From the NCBI RefSeq assembly GCF_000304355.2, contig NC_018227.2, positions 2,108,001 through 2,172,000 on the forward strand: DNA of 64,000 nt, written 5' to 3'. Shown piece by piece: positions 9,562 to 21,300 of the stretch. How positions within the stretch are numbered: the stretch's first letter is position 1; each line of letters opens with the position of its first letter. The stretch comes from Methanoculleus bourgensis MS2. GTDB taxonomy: Archaea; Halobacteriota; Methanomicrobia; Methanomicrobiales; Methanoculleaceae. The notes below the pieces were generated by a model that was not told the origin of the DNA, made no database searches, and saw only the letters and a list, made by a program, of their open reading frames with translations. The position numbers and the translations under genes are program-made.

Positions 9562-11562
9562 CTATACCCGGAGCATCCGTGCGTTGACAGCGACGATCAC
9601 AGTGCTTGCGCTCATCAGCACCGCCCCGGCGGCCGGGGTGAGGACGATACCGGCACCAAAGAGCACGCCGGCGGCGAGCGGGATGGCGACGGCGTTGTAG
9701 CCGGTCGCCCAGAGGAGGTTCTGGAACATCTTCCGGTAGGTCTTCTTTGAGAGGTCGATGACTGCCGCTGCGTCTCTGGGGTCGTTTCGCACGAGGACAA
9801 TATCGGCGCTCTCCACGGCCACATCGGTCCCCGCCCCGATAGCGACCCCGAGGTCGGCCTGCACGAGCGCCGGGGCGTCGTTGATCCCGTCGCCCACCAT
9901 CGCCACCCGGTAGCGGCGCTGCACCTCCTGGATCTTTGCGGCCTTCTCATGGGGAAGAACCCCGGCGAAGAACTCATCGAGGCCCAGTTCCCCCGCCACC
10001 CACGCGGCGACGTCCTGGTTGTCGCCGGTGAGCATCATGCACCGGATACCCATCGCTTTGAGCCGCCGGACAGCCTCCCCCGACTCAGGCCTGATGATAT
10101 CGGCGAGCGCGAGGGCCCCGGTGAGCCGGTCGTCCTCGAGGAGGAAGACGACGGTCTTGCCCTGCCGTTGGAGCGCCCCGACCCGTTCGTCCCCGGTCTC
10201 TATTCCCCGCTCAGCGAGGTAACCGGGGCTGACCACCCCGACCCTCCGGCCGTCGGTCTCTCCCTCGACGCCGACCCCGGGGCTCGCCCGGAAGCCCTCG
10301 AGCGGGAGGAGGGAGAGGCCCCGGTCCTCCGCGCTCCGGACCACGCCCCGGGCGATCGGGTGCTCGGAGTGCGCCTCCACCGACGCCGCTCTCCTGACCA
10401 CGTCCTCCTCCGCAGCGCCGCCGAAGGTGAGGATATCGGTGACCCCGAACTTCCCCAGCGTGAGGGTCCCGGTCTTGTCGAAGACGACCGCCTGGAGATC
10501 CTTTGCCCGCTCAAACGCGGTCCGGTCCCGGATCAGGAACCCGGACTTTGCGGCAAGCGCCGTCGAGACCGCGACCACGAGCGGGACAGCGAGGCCGAGC
10601 GCGTGGGGGCAGGCGATGACCATCACGGTCGCGGCCCGCTCCACGGCAAACCCGGCCCCCTCCCCGAGGACGAGCCATGCCGCAAACGTCACCGCACCGA
10701 CCGAGAGGGCGATCACTACCAGGAGGAACGCAGCCCGGTTTGCGAGGTCCTGGGTCCGGGACCGGCTCTCCTGGGCCTTCCGCACGAGGTCGATCACCTG
10801 GGCGATGTAGGTCTCCGCACCCGTCTTCCTGACCTCGACGACGACCGAGCCCTCACCGTTGATCGCCCCGCCGATGACCCCGTCCCCGGGACGCTTCTCC
10901 ACCGGCCTCGACTCGCCGGTGAGCATCGCCTCGTTGACGCTCGTCGCCCCCTCGACCACCACGCCGTCCACCGGCACTTTCTCCCCGGGCCGGACGAGGA
11001 CCCGGTCGCCCGGGGTGAGCCGGTCCACGGGTACATCCTCAGTCCCGCCGTCCCTGACCAGATGCGCCTCCGACGGCATGACCCTGACGAGTTCCTCAAG
11101 CGCCCTCGACGCCCCGAGGACCGAGCGCATCTCCACCCAGTGTCCGAGGAGCATGATATCGATTAAGGTGGCGAGCTCCCAGAAGAACCCCTCCCCGCCG
11201 ACGATGCCGAGGACAACCGCCGAACTGTAGACGTAGGCGACGGTGATCGCGACGGCGATGAGCGTCATCATCCCCGGCATCCTATCCCTGAGTTCGCTTA
11301 CGATACCGGTAAGGAACGGCCAGCCGCCGTAGAGGTAGACGACGGTTGCGAGGGCGAGGAGGAGGTAGTCTGAGCCCGGGAAGGTGATGGTGATCCCGAG
11401 GAGCGCCTGGACCGGTGGCGAGAGGAGGAGGATCGGGACCGTGAGAATGGTCGATACGATAAACCGCCGCCGGAAGTCCTCGAGGGCGTGGTGGTGCGGG
11501 GCGCCCGGCCGGTGGGCCTCCGGCGGCTTCTCCCGGTGTTGCTCCCCGTGATCATGGCCCAT
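9562..11562 (-). CDS. copB: CopB-type (P1B-3) copper-transporting P-type ATPase
   Basis: A 666-residue heavy-metal ATPase. The N-terminus is His-rich ([12 protein letters not shown], then HHH) in place of a CxxC metal domain. Paired helices follow, then the phosphatase loop [10 protein letters not shown], the transmembrane metal site CPH ([15 protein letters not shown]), the phosphorylated Asp in DKTGTLT, the HP motif SEHPIA, and the hinge GDGINDAPA. The CPH motif defines the CopB group, which exports Cu(II) or Cu(I) across the membrane. ATG at 11562 has a ggaggga ribosome site; an in-frame start 30 bp upstream would run into the preceding gene's stop. It sits 1 bp after the SHOCT gene and is surely co-transcribed with it. 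Confidence 0.93.
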   Translation of the reverse strand: MGHDHGEQHREKPPEAHRPGAPHHHALEDFRRRFIVSTILTVPILLLSPPVQALLGITITFPGSDYLLLALATVVYLYGGWPFLTGIVSELRDRMPGMMTLIAVAITVAYVYSSAVVLGIVGGEGFFWELATLIDIMLLGHWVEMRSVLGASRALEELVRVMPSEAHLVRDGGTEDVPVDRLTPGDRVLVRPGEKVPVDGVVVEGATSVNEAMLTGESRPVEKRPGDGVIGGAINGEGSVVVEVRKTGAETYIAQVIDLVRKAQESRSRTQDLANRAAFLLVVIALSVGAVTFAAWLVLGEGAGFAVERAATVMVIACPHALGLAVPLVVAVSTALAAKSGFLIRDRTAFERAKDLQAVVFDKTGTLTLGKFGVTDILTFGGAAEEDVVRRAASVEAHSEHPIARGVVRSAEDRGLSLLPLEGFRASPGVGVEGETDGRRVGVVSPGYLAERGIETGDERVGALQRQGKTVVFLLEDDRLTGALALADIIRPESGEAVRRLKAMGIRCMMLTGDNQDVAAWVAGELGLDEFFAGVLPHEKAAKIQEVQRRYRVAMVGDGINDAPALVQADLGVAIGAGTDVAVESADIVLVRNDPRDAAAVIDLSKKTYRKMFQNLLWATGYNAVAIPLAAGVLFGAGIVLTPAAGAVLMSASTVIVAVNARMLRV

Positions 11563-11563
11563 G

Positions 11564-11929
11564 TCAGTCCCTCCGCTCCAGTTCTTTTTCACGCTTCCGG
11601 AACTCCTCTTCGCCGATCTCGCCCCGCGCGTAACGCTCCCTGAGCACGTCCATCGCCGTATCGCCGGCCGGGACCGCCTGTACTCTGCCGGGCTCCCGGA
11701 GCACCAGGTAGAGGATGAGGAAGATGAACCCGACCATGGGGAGGATGACGAGGATGAACCAGAGCGGGCCGTTCATTCCCCGTCGCTCTGCATCCCGGTA
11801 GACCAGGACGCCGATGGCGAAGAAGACGATCAGCCAGAGGAGCATCATGCCCCACCCGAAGATCAGGGACGCGGGCCACCCCTCAAACATGTGGTGGCCG
11901 TCCCAGTACGGGTGCATATATCCGTTCAT
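11564..11929 (-). CDS. Small membrane protein with SHOCT domain
   Basis: 121 residues with two transmembrane helices (about 20-45 and 56-77) and a C-terminal SHOCT motif ([20 protein letters not shown]). SHOCT segments are short helical oligomerisation motifs usually found at protein ends. The N-terminus is rich in His, Met and Trp ([18 protein letters not shown]), which could bind copper outside the membrane; that is inference. It is the first gene of a two-gene operon with copB, and such small His/Met-rich SHOCT proteins often accompany copper ATPases. It may act as a metal-binding accessory, but its role is not established. Confidence 0.8.
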   Translation of the reverse strand: MNGYMHPYWDGHHMFEGWPASLIFGWGMMLLWLIVFFAIGVLVYRDAERRGMNGPLWFILVILPMVGFIFLILYLVLREPGRVQAVPAGDTAMDVLRERYARGEIGEEEFRKREKELERRD

Positions 11930-12346
11930 GGGGGGTGGACAGGTTGCAGGGAACGTAAATCTACCGGAGGTTACTTGGGCCGGGGTTGCCCGCGCACCAC
12001 CTCGAGCCCCCGTGAAACCTCATGAGGCGTGCCCTCCCCCCGGCAGTGCCTGGGGCGTGCTCTTCGGTCATCCTAACCGGATCGATTATCCTGAACAGAT
12101 CAACGGTTCCTCGTTACCTCATAGGGCACCCACCGTCACGGTGGAGGCAGATCTCCGCCGCTCGATACGGTTCAGATGCCCTGCAGGAGGAAATACGTAG
12201 GTTTATAAATTACGGGAATAAGCATACTGCCCGTACCCCAAGAGATCTGCCCACGCAGCCTCCAGGGCCCCTGCGATTTCCCTGTAGCCTGGCTTGATTC
12301 ATTTAAGGTGGGCCGGATGATTTTATAGGTCAAACTAAATAAAAAA

Positions 12347-12357
12347 TCTATAAAAGT
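12347..12357 (+). promoter_or_regulatory. TATA-box-like promoter of the PAS sensor kinase gene
   Basis: An A/T-rich stretch with tctataaaagt lies about 27 bases before the ATG at 12380, which would give a very short 5' leader. A second TATA-like word (gattttatagg) lies at about 12318-12328. The rest of the gap 11930-12346 was read on both strands and shows no convincing gene; its left side carries the upstream region of the SHOCT-copB operon. Confidence 0.5.
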
Positions 12358-12379
12358 ACAAGGTAGGTGGTCCCGGCCG

Positions 12380-14704
12380 ATGCACGAATACATCCTCGCA
12401 CATGGCGATATCCCCGCGCTCTCCGCCATCCTGGATGCGCTCGACGAAGGGGTGCTCATTATCGGCCCCGAGAACCGGGTAGCCTGCATCAACAGGCATC
12501 TTCAGCGCTTTCTTGATATCAACCAGGACACACCCTGCGGGGTTGATGCGGACCTTGTTATCCGCCGCGACCTGGTGCCCCGGATCTGCGAAGAATCGCG
12601 CGGAAAGGAGATCCTGGCGTTCCTCTCCGGCCGTCTTGAGACGGTTGAGTTTGTATGCACCCTGCGGTCGCCCGACGGCGAAGTAGAGCAGGCCCGTTGC
12701 TCGTGCAGGACTGTGCATGAAGGGCCGCTCCCGGGAACGCGGCTCATCCACATCTGCCCTGACCGGCGCCGATCCGGTGCTCCGGAGCGGAGGCGGATGG
12801 AGGAGATCCTGCGGGAGAGCGAGAACAGGTACCGGTTCCTCATCGAGAACCTCAACGAGGGTATCTGGATGATCGATGCGCGGGGGACCACGGTCTTTGC
12901 CAACCAGAAGATGGCTGATATCCTCGGCTACCCTGTCGCCGATATGATCGGGATGCCGGTTTCTGCGTTTGTTGCCGAAGAGGATGTCGGGGCCGTGCAG
13001 GAACGCCTGCGGCGCCGGGAGCGGGGCATGCGCGAAGTCTTTGAGTGTGAGTTTCTCCAAAAAAGCGGTGCCCGCGTCCATACGCTGGTTGCAACCGCCC
13101 CTATCATCGACGCCGACGGCACCCTCCGGGGATCTCTTGCCGGGGTCCTGGATATCACCCCCCAAAAGATTATGGAAGAGCAGCTCCGGGAGAGCGAGGA
13201 GAAGTACCGCTCGCTGGTCGAGCTTTCCGCCGAGGCGACCCTGATCTACCGTGACGGGAGGATCGCGTACGTCAACCCTGCCGGCATGAGGCTGCTCGGC
13301 GCTTCAAACCCGGCGGAAGTCATCGGGAAGGCTATCATTGAGATCTTCCGCCCGGAAGCCCGGGACCGGGTCGGGGACCTCATCGTGCAGGACCTGCAGG
13401 GGGAGGAGACGCCGCTCGTTGAACTGCCGCTCGTCAGGCTCGATGGAACGACGGTCCCCGTCGAGGGGAGGGGCACACGGACGTTTCTCGAGGGGCGGCC
13501 CGCGGTCCAGATCGTTATGCGGGATATCACCCACCGGAAGCGCGCTGAGGAGCAGCTCCAGGCAAGCAACCGGCATCTCCTGCTGCTCAACAGGATCATC
13601 GGCACATCGACCACACACTCCACGGGAGAACTGCTGGAGACGGCGCTTGACCAGACGCTCGACCTTCTCGGCTACGACAGCGGTGCTATCTACTGCCCCG
13701 ATGCCGCGCGGGGTCGGCGAACCCCCTATTGCCGGCGGAACATCCCGGATGGCTGCCTTGAGCGGGCAGAGAGTACCCTGGGTGAGTTCTGGGCCGGCCG
13801 TCCCTGCTACCTTGAGCGGGGAGGGGACCGCGATACCGCCCCCCTCCTCCGGGAAACCGGGCTCGCGGCACTCGCCTGCATCCCGCTCGCCGCTGAGTCG
13901 GAGGTCTTTGGGGCACTCCTCATCGGGAGCAGGGACCGGGGGTCCTTCTCTCCCGGGGAACGTGCGCTCCTCGAGGCGATCGGCCGTGAGATCGGGGCCG
14001 GTCTCCTGCGGCGGGTGCTCCTCCACCGGCTTGAAGCGGCGAACCGGGAGGCGAACCTCTACCTGGACATCCTCACCCACGACATCAGGAACGCCGATAA
14101 CGTCGCGAACATCTACGCCGATATCCTCATCGATGAACTCGAGGGGGAGGCGGCCCTGCACGCCAGGAAACTGAAGGACGGGATCCGGAAGAGTATCGAG
14201 ATCACGACAAACGTCGCGACCATCCGAAAGATCCACGAGAGCCGGGCCGGGTTTGCACCCGTCGACCTCCATGCCGTGATTCTTGACGAGATCACCCACT
14301 TCCCCGACCTCTGCATCCACTATGACGGGCAGCCTGTGGAGGTCTTCGCCGACGACCTGCTCCCCGAGGTCTTCATGAACCTGATCGGCAACGCCGTAAA
14401 ACACGGTGGGCCGGGGGTCGAGGTCACGGTGGCGGTCGAGGACCGGGATGAGAGGACCGTCGTCGTCACCGTCGCCGACACAGGCCCCGGTGTCGACGAT
14501 GAGGCGAAGAAGGCGATCTTTTTCCGGTTCGAGCGGGAGAGCGGCAGGAGAGGGAGCCAGGGTCTTGGGCTCTCGATATGCCGGATGCTTATTGCGCGCT
14601 ATGGAGGCAACATCTGGGTCGAGGACCGGGTGCCCGGGCACCCGGAGGAGGGCGCCGCGTTCCGGTTCACCCTCAGGAAGGCCGGGTGCTGCGGAAGGAG
14701 GTAG
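12380..14704 (+). CDS. Soluble multi-PAS/GAF sensor histidine kinase
   Basis: 774 residues with no membrane segment. Domains in order are a PAS-like N-terminus (about 10-125), PAS (about 145-265), PAS (about 270-390), GAF (about 405-545), a histidine phosphotransfer helix with the H-box ILTHDIRNADN (His567) and a HATPase domain with N-box NLIGNAVKH, G1 DTGPGVD and G2 GLGLSI. It should sense a soluble or redox signal and autophosphorylate on His567. The GAF segment contains several cysteines that could bind a cofactor. No response regulator lies beside it, so the output is unknown. Orphan kinases of this kind are abundant in Methanomicrobiales. Confidence 0.92.
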   Translation: MHEYILAHGDIPALSAILDALDEGVLIIGPENRVACINRHLQRFLDINQDTPCGVDADLVIRRDLVPRICEESRGKEILAFLSGRLETVEFVCTLRSPDGEVEQARCSCRTVHEGPLPGTRLIHICPDRRRSGAPERRRMEEILRESENRYRFLIENLNEGIWMIDARGTTVFANQKMADILGYPVADMIGMPVSAFVAEEDVGAVQERLRRRERGMREVFECEFLQKSGARVHTLVATAPIIDADGTLRGSLAGVLDITPQKIMEEQLRESEEKYRSLVELSAEATLIYRDGRIAYVNPAGMRLLGASNPAEVIGKAIIEIFRPEARDRVGDLIVQDLQGEETPLVELPLVRLDGTTVPVEGRGTRTFLEGRPAVQIVMRDITHRKRAEEQLQASNRHLLLLNRIIGTSTTHSTGELLETALDQTLDLLGYDSGAIYCPDAARGRRTPYCRRNIPDGCLERAESTLGEFWAGRPCYLERGGDRDTAPLLRETGLAALACIPLAAESEVFGALLIGSRDRGSFSPGERALLEAIGREIGAGLLRRVLLHRLEAANREANLYLDILTHDIRNADNVANIYADILIDELEGEAALHARKLKDGIRKSIEITTNVATIRKIHESRAGFAPVDLHAVILDEITHFPDLCIHYDGQPVEVFADDLLPEVFMNLIGNAVKHGGPGVEVTVAVEDRDERTVVVTVADTGPGVDDEAKKAIFFRFERESGRRGSQGLGLSICRMLIARYGGNIWVEDRVPGHPEEGAAFRFTLRKAGCCGRR

Positions 14705-14769
14705 TGAGAGCATTGTATCTCATATTTCAGGCGCGACGTTCTCTCACGCGGAAGCACACGGGAGATCTC

Positions 14770-15230
14770 TAAATTTAAGATGACAACAAGCACTAGTGCA
14801 TCGATTCTCAATTACCGGCACTCTCAACGGTGGGGAGCATCGACCTTATTTTACACACTATCCGGGGGGGGTTGCATCTCGGAGGACGGCCTTCCACCGG
14901 GTATACGCCTGGGCACTGCCCCCGCACCAGGGGCGGGGGAGGAGGCCGGAGGCCGGACGGGGTGGGGGTTTCGCGGTACCGCCGCCTGGCGGGGACGGGG
15001 CCGGCCCCTCCCGGTCCCCTCCCCCGGGGTGATAGCCACCACGGTCCACTGCCCGGGTGAGCCGGGGGGAAAGGCGGTTTTCTCCACGCAGCATGGGTTG
15101 CCTCACACAGAAGTGCGCGAGACCGCGTCGCACCCTCCCTTTGCGTCCTTCGCATCCTCCTGCGGGCGGCCGGCGATCCTCCACATCCGAAAATCAGTGG
15201 TTCCCCCGGCAGCCGCCCCGAGAACCAAAT
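14770..15230. repeat. Composite dispersed repeat between the sensor kinase and addB
   Basis: The block opens with a repeat right end (aatttaagatgacaac, then actag). It is followed at about 14794 by the second module (tgcatcgattctcaattacc, ggcactctcaacgg), then the GC-rich core: aggaggccggaggccgg near 14940, a G/C hairpin near 14990-15030, and the box ccaccacggtccac at about 15036. It ends around 15230. Several short open frames cross it, but their composition is that of the repeat and they are not likely genes. Confidence 0.65.
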
Positions 15231-15283
15231 AACAACACTCATCCGGGTTAACCCTGTAATCTCTTCCCAGGAGAGATTGATGG

Positions 15284-18200
15284 ATGTGTCCTGCCGTCCT
15301 GTACCGCCGTCTTCCGGGCGAAGGCCTGGATGAGGTCATTGCGGGGTTCCGGGAAGCCGCCGCCTGGGACCCTGGGGGAACTGTTCTCATTGTCCCGACG
15401 TCGCGCCTCGCCGACGATATCGCTCATCGCCTCATCGCTGAAGGCACGCCCATCTTCGGCGACGCGGTCACCACACTTGCCGGGTTCGCCCGGAGGGTCT
15501 TTGAGGATCACGCAAAGACCGAGAGCCTCATTACCGGGGCGCAGTCCCGGCTCATCATCGCCGATATCCTCGCCACCCGGGCCGCCGACCTCCCGCTCCT
15601 CGTCAGGGGGGACCGGCCGGGGTCCGGGGTCGTCAATGAGCTGGCGACGCTCGTTGAGGTCCTCACCACGCGGAAGGTGGATTATCCGGCGGCGCTCGGC
15701 GACCTCCAGGGCGCAAAGAGCGCTGAGATCGGGCTTGTCCTCGATGCGTACCTCCGGTTCCTGGACGAGCACGACCTCGTCGATGAAAGCACCCTCCTTG
15801 CCCGGGCCGCCCGGTGGCTCGCCGGGGGCGGCCGGGACCGCACCGGCCCGGTCTTCATCTACGGGCTCTACGAGCCGGTGCCGCTCGAGCGGGACCTCAT
15901 CCTCGCCATCCGGGAGCGGGCTCCCGAGTTCCATTACGTGGTCCCGTGGGCCGACAACCCCGCGGTCTTCATCGACGACGGGGCATGGGTCCGCCCGGAC
16001 GTGGTCGACGGCTCTGCGGCAAAGAGCCGGATCGCCGGCCTCTTCTCCGGCCGTGCAACCTGGGACTGCGGAGGGGACATCTGCATCACCGCCCGAAAGG
16101 ACCGGCTCGATGAGGTCAGGGCGGTTGCGCAGGAGGTCCGGGACCTCATCGCCGGCGGCGTCCCGCCCGGTGATATCGCGGTTGCCTTCCCCGACCTTCC
16201 GGCGGCGATGGCGTACGTGGAGGAGGTCTTCCCCGACTTCGGGATACCGTATGCCTCCTCGCGGGGGACGGCGCTCATCGGGTCCCCGCTTGCCAGGGCG
16301 CTCCTCGCCGTCATCGCCGTCCCGGTCCACGGATACCGCCGTGAGGACGTCGTCGCCCTCCTCAACTCCCCCTACATCGGGGAGCAGTTCCCTCGGGGAG
16401 CGGTCGTCGACGTCCTCTCCCGGGAGGCCCGGATCACCGGGGGCGCCGACGCCTGGGACGAACGGCTCGCACTCCTCGCCGGGAGCATTGAAGCGGAGAT
16501 CGCGATGCCCGGCACCCCGGAGGGGGTCCGGCGCCGCCACGAAGCGATGCTCGCCGCGATCGCAGGGGTGCGGGAGGGGCTCAAGGATCTCTTTTCCGAT
16601 CTTTTGACCCTTGGGGGCGCAAAGACGATCGCGGGGCACCTTGCCGCGTACCGGTCGCTCCTTGCCCGGTGGGGCTGCCCGGTGATGCCGGAAGGGGGCG
16701 ATCCGGTCCTCTTTGAGCGGGAGTCCCGCGACCGGGCGGCATTCTTCCGGGTCCTCGATACACTGGAGGCAACGGCCCTGATACTCCCGGAGAGGGAGGT
16801 GGGGCCTGCTGAGTTCCTCTCGGTGCTCTCGCTCCTTGTCGCCGGGACGGGCTCCGGGAGTCGCCACAGAAGGCACGCGGTCCAGGTCATCGGCATCAGG
16901 GAGACGGCGCACCTCACCATCCCGCACCTCTTCATCGCCGGCCTCGTCGAGGGGGCGATGCCACGCCTGACGACCCGGCTCCCGTTTGCCACCGACCTTG
17001 AGACCCGGCGGCTCGGGACGCGGTCGCGGGCCGATATCCTCCGGGAAGAGCGCTACTACTTCACCGCGGCGCTCCTCGCCGCCCGGGACCGGGTCTGCCT
17101 CAGTTTCCCGGCAGCCGACAGCGGGGCCCCGGCGATACGCTCCTCCTTCATCGATGCGGTCAGGGATGCCGCAGCCCCGGGCACCTGGGGCGCGGAGTCG
17201 TTCAGCGCGTCACGCCTCGCGGCGGCGGCAGAGGCCGGGGCGCTGATCGCCCGGGCCAGGTTCGATGAGGCGGCCGCCATCCTCCCGCCGTCCGCTGTCC
17301 GTGAAGCGGCCCACAGGCTCAACATCGAGAATTACCACCGCCGGGGTCCCTGCGACTCCCCGTACGACGGCGTGCTCTGCGACGACCCGGAGGCCGTGGC
17401 GGCGCTCACCCGGAGGTTCGGGGATGATGCCGTCTACTCGCCGACCGCGCTTGAGACCTACGCGGACTGCCCCTTCAGGTTCTACCTCGGCGACGTCCTC
17501 TCGCTTGAACCGCTCGCCTCCCCCGACCCCGACCTGACCGCCCGGGAGCGGGGGAGCCTCGTCCACCGGATAGCGCACCGGTTCTACGCCGGCTGGAGGC
17601 GGGACGGGCACGGACCGCTCACCGACGAGAACCACCCCGAAGCCCTCCGGCGGATCCTTGCCATCGGGAGGGAGGAGGCGGAGCAGGTCAGCCTCAGGAG
17701 CCCGGCGTGGGCGGTCGAGAAGGAGTTCCTGCTCGGGTCCCCGCTTGCCGGTCGGGGGCTGCTTGAGCGGTTCATCGAGAACGAGTTGAGGCTTGCGGCA
17801 TCGCCCCTCTCCCCCCGGGCGTTCGAGTTCTCGTTCGGGCTCCCGGTTGGGGAGGGGGCAGCCGACGCAGTTCCGATACGGCTCGGCGAAGGACCGGAGG
17901 AGACGATCCTGCTCCGGGGCAGGATCGACCGGATCGACGTCGCTCCCGACGGGGCGTTCATGATCACCGACTACAAGACCGGCAGTTCGCACCCGAACCT
18001 TGCGGACGTCATGGCGGGAAAAGCCCTCCAGCTCCCGCTCTACATCAGGGCGGTCGAGACCCTCACCGGGCTCTCGGGGGCGGCCGGCGCCTACTACACC
18101 GTCCGGCGGGGCGAGGTCCGGGCCCGGCCGGTCTTCTGGGATACGGGCCGGAAAGACCACTTTGCGGTCTATCCCGGGACCCGGAACAGCGGCGTCGAGG

Positions 18201-18391
18201 ACGTCCGGGCGCTGGTCGACGCCTCCCTCGCCCGGGTAAGAGACTACCTGCACGGTATACGGAACGGCCGGTTCCCCCCGCGGCAGGACGCCGGCCCCTG
18301 CCCGGGGTACTGTGGTTTTGCGACGGTCTGCAGGTTCGACGGCTTGCGGGAGTTCTCATCCTGCGGGGAGGGGTCAGATGGGGCTCACTGA
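15284..18391 (+). CDS. AddB-like helicase-nuclease subunit with iron-sulfur nuclease domain
   Basis: 1035 residues resembling AddB/RexB, partner of AddA in double-strand break processing. The N-terminus has helicase-like stretches (TVLIVPTSRLADDIAHRL) without a classical Walker A. The C-terminus carries a RecB-type nuclease: CPFRFYL, GSLVHRIAHRFY, the catalytic MITDYKTG, and Cys729 with Cys1006, Cys1010 and Cys1016 (CPGYCGFATVC), spaced like the 4Fe-4S cluster that staples the AddB nuclease fold. Start ATG at 15284 has an aggagag site about 8 bases upstream. It overlaps the downstream addA-like gene by 14 bp, so the two form an operon. AddAB is a bacterial system, so ancient transfer is likely. 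Confidence 0.85.
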   Translation: MCPAVLYRRLPGEGLDEVIAGFREAAAWDPGGTVLIVPTSRLADDIAHRLIAEGTPIFGDAVTTLAGFARRVFEDHAKTESLITGAQSRLIIADILATRAADLPLLVRGDRPGSGVVNELATLVEVLTTRKVDYPAALGDLQGAKSAEIGLVLDAYLRFLDEHDLVDESTLLARAARWLAGGGRDRTGPVFIYGLYEPVPLERDLILAIRERAPEFHYVVPWADNPAVFIDDGAWVRPDVVDGSAAKSRIAGLFSGRATWDCGGDICITARKDRLDEVRAVAQEVRDLIAGGVPPGDIAVAFPDLPAAMAYVEEVFPDFGIPYASSRGTALIGSPLARALLAVIAVPVHGYRREDVVALLNSPYIGEQFPRGAVVDVLSREARITGGADAWDERLALLAGSIEAEIAMPGTPEGVRRRHEAMLAAIAGVREGLKDLFSDLLTLGGAKTIAGHLAAYRSLLARWGCPVMPEGGDPVLFERESRDRAAFFRVLDTLEATALILPEREVGPAEFLSVLSLLVAGTGSGSRHRRHAVQVIGIRETAHLTIPHLFIAGLVEGAMPRLTTRLPFATDLETRRLGTRSRADILREERYYFTAALLAARDRVCLSFPAADSGAPAIRSSFIDAVRDAAAPGTWGAESFSASRLAAAAEAGALIARARFDEAAAILPPSAVREAAHRLNIENYHRRGPCDSPYDGVLCDDPEAVAALTRRFGDDAVYSPTALETYADCPFRFYLGDVLSLEPLASPDPDLTARERGSLVHRIAHRFYAGWRRDGHGPLTDENHPEALRRILAIGREEAEQVSLRSPAWAVEKEFLLGSPLAGRGLLERFIENELRLAASPLSPRAFEFSFGLPVGEGAADAVPIRLGEGPEETILLRGRIDRIDVAPDGAFMITDYKTGSSHPNLADVMAGKALQLPLYIRAVETLTGLSGAAGAYYTVRRGEVRARPVFWDTGRKDHFAVYPGTRNSGVEDVRALVDASLARVRDYLHGIRNGRFPPRQDAGPCPGYCGFATVCRFDGLREFSSCGEGSDGAH

Positions 18392-21300
18392 CCGGCAGAG
18401 GCGGGCCGCCCTCGACCACGGGACGAGCAAGTGCGTGACCGCCGGTGCGGGGACCGGGAAGACGCACGTCCTCGTCAGGAAGTACGTCGACCTGATCGAG
18501 TCCGGGGAGGGAGGCGGCGTCGCGGGTATCCTTGCCCTGACGTTCACCGAGAAGGCGGCACAGCAGATGCGTGAACGGGTCAGGGACGCGCTTGCAGAGA
18601 AGAGCGGCCCTGAGTGGGACGCCGTCCGCGACGACCTGCTCTCGGCGAACATCTCGACGTTTCACGCCTTCTGCGCCCGGGTGCTCAGGGAGTTCCCGCT
18701 TGAAGCGGGCGTCGAGCCGGGGTTCTCGGTCCTCGATGAGCGGGAGGCTCGACGGCTCCGGGAAGAGGCGATGGACGATCTCATCCACGGCGAACCCCCC
18801 GAGGCCTGCCGTGACGCCCTGGTCTGCACCCTCCGGGCGATCGGCGCCTACGAACTGAAGAACTACCTCATCCGGCTCTACGAGAAACGTGCGGCCGCAG
18901 AGGAGTTCTTTGCCGCGCTCGAGCAGGACGAGGGGGCGGTGATTGCCGCGTGGCAGGAGATCCTCAGGCAGCGCAAGGAGGAGGTCGTGCAGGACTTCCT
19001 GTCGGCCGCACGCCCGAGCATCGCAGTGCTCGCCGATTGTGCGGCCCGCTACCCGGGGGATGCCGACCCGGCGATGGCCTACCTCCGGGCCATCGAGCCG
19101 TACCTCCCGTCGCTTGCGCCTGAGCGACCGGGCGACGAGGCCTGCCGCGCCGTTGCCGCGGTCGCGGCGATCAACGACGACCGCCGGTTCACGGCCAGGA
19201 TGGGCAGGAAGGGGAACTGGGACGAGCGGGACCTTGATGCGGTCCGGGAGGCCTACCGGACCCTGCATGACCTCACCAAACCCCGCGCCGGAACCTTCGG
19301 GCTCTCCATCGACCCTGACGATGCCTTCACGCGGGCGACGCTCGACTTCCTCCACAGTCTGGGGACGGTCTTCTCGGTCTTCGCGGAGGCTGTGGACGCC
19401 GCAAAAGCGAGGCGGGGGGCGCTTGACTTCTCGGACCTTATCCTCTTTACCCGCCGCCTCTTCCGCGACCGCGACGATATTGTTGAGACGCATTTCCGGA
19501 GCAGGTTTGCGTTCGTCCTGGTCGACGAGTTCCAGGATACCGATCCGGCCCAGGCCGCCATCATCGCCGCGATCCTCGGGGGGCTTGCGGCTGAGCGGGG
19601 AAAACTCTTCGTCGTCGGCGACCCGAAGCAGTCCATCTACCTCTTCCGGGACGCTGACGTAACCCAGTTCAAACGGACGCGGGACGTCATCGAGGAGAGG
19701 CTCGGCGGTGAGGAGGTCAGGCTGGACGTCAACTTCCGGAGCACGCCCGAGGTCGTGGGGTTCGTCAACTACATCTTCGCCGCCCTGATGGCCGGGAGCG
19801 CCCGGCCCTGGGAGTTTGCCTACGAGCCGCTGCGGGCGAGCAGGACGAGCGATGCCGGATCGGTCGAGATCCTCCTCTGCCCGAAGACAGAACCCAGGGA
19901 TGCCGGCCGCCGGGCGTCGGCAGAGGCGGTCGCCCGGAAGGTCCAGCGGATGGTTGAGGCCGGGGAGAAGCCGATCGTTCGGGACGGCGACCGCCGCCCG
20001 GCCGGGTACGGCGATATCGCGATCCTCCTTGAGCGCCGGACAAACCTCATCTACTACGAGTGGGCGCTCCGGCGCTACGGCATCCCCTACCACGTCTATG
20101 CCGGGCTCGGGTTCTACCGGCGGCAGGAGGTCTACGACCTCTACAATATCCTCCGAATCCTCGAGAACGAACGTGACGATGTGGCGCTCTACGGCGCCCT
20201 GCGGTCGCCCTACTTCGGGATCTCCGATGCCCGGCTCTTTGCCGTCGCAGATTCCGGCCCCCGCTCAGCCGCGCTCCTGGAGCGGTTGCGGCGGTTTGCC
20301 GCCGGGGCGCCGGAATCCGACGTCGCGGCGGCGGCAGCCCTCCTTGCATCCTGGAAGGGGGTCGCCCGCAGGCTCAGGCCGGCCGAACTCCTCAACCGGA
20401 TTGTCACCGAGTCAAGCGTCTACGCGGTCTACGGCGGGATGCCCGAAGGTGAGCAGATCATCGCGAACGTCGAGAAACTCATCGGTATCGTCCGGGACCT
20501 CCAGGAGGGCGGGAGCAGCCTCGGTGAGGTTGTGGGGGAACTCGAACTCTGTATCGACGGTGAAGAGCGGGAGGGGGAGGCACAGCCCGACCTTGCGTCG
20601 TCAGAGGCTGTCGCAGTCATGACGGTCCACGCATCCAAGGGGCTTGAGTTCCCGGTCGTCGTCGTCCCCGACCTCTCGGAGCTGCCGCTCCCTGATACCT
20701 CCACGATCATCGTCGAGGAGGGGCTGCGCCTCGGTGTCAGGATCGCAAACCCCGAAAACGACCACGAGCGTGAGAATACGCCCATTCTCGCGGTCCTCAA
20801 GGAAGAAGCGCGGGAGAAGGACGAGGCTGAGCGAAAGCGGCTCTTCTACGTGGCGCTGACCCGGGCACGGGACCACCTGATCCTCTGCGGCGTTCTGCCT
20901 GACGGGGTGCCGGAGAGTGTTGCGGCGTGCAGGACCAGGACCGACTGGCTCGCCTGCTGCCTCGGCCTCTGCGAGGATGTCTACGCGGCGGGCGGGGTTG
21001 AGGTCCTCCCGCCGGGAGAGGATCGGCCGCTCCGGATCGGGGTCTGCACCGCGCCTGACGCGATACCGGCTGAGGTCAGGACGGCCGCACCCGTCCTCCT
21101 CACCGTCCCTGAGGATATCAGTCCGGCATCAGAGCGCCCCCTGCCCCCCGCGGCGCTCCCGGCGGAGGAGCACGTCTACTCGGTCAGCGAGATCGAGGGT
21201 TTCCTCCGCGGGCAGGGGGGGAGTGGATCATTGCATCTAATACTTCCATGCGATGGTTACGTCACGCGAAGACGCGAAGAGCGCGAAGGGGACGATACCA

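Noticed and set aside
9949-11166. Long open frame opposite copB
   Set aside because: Shadow of the copB gene; no start signal or conserved motif.
12335-14713. Open frames opposite the multi-PAS kinase (12335-13165 and 13304-14713)
   Set aside because: The plus-strand protein is complete and motif-rich; the opposite frames are compositional shadows.
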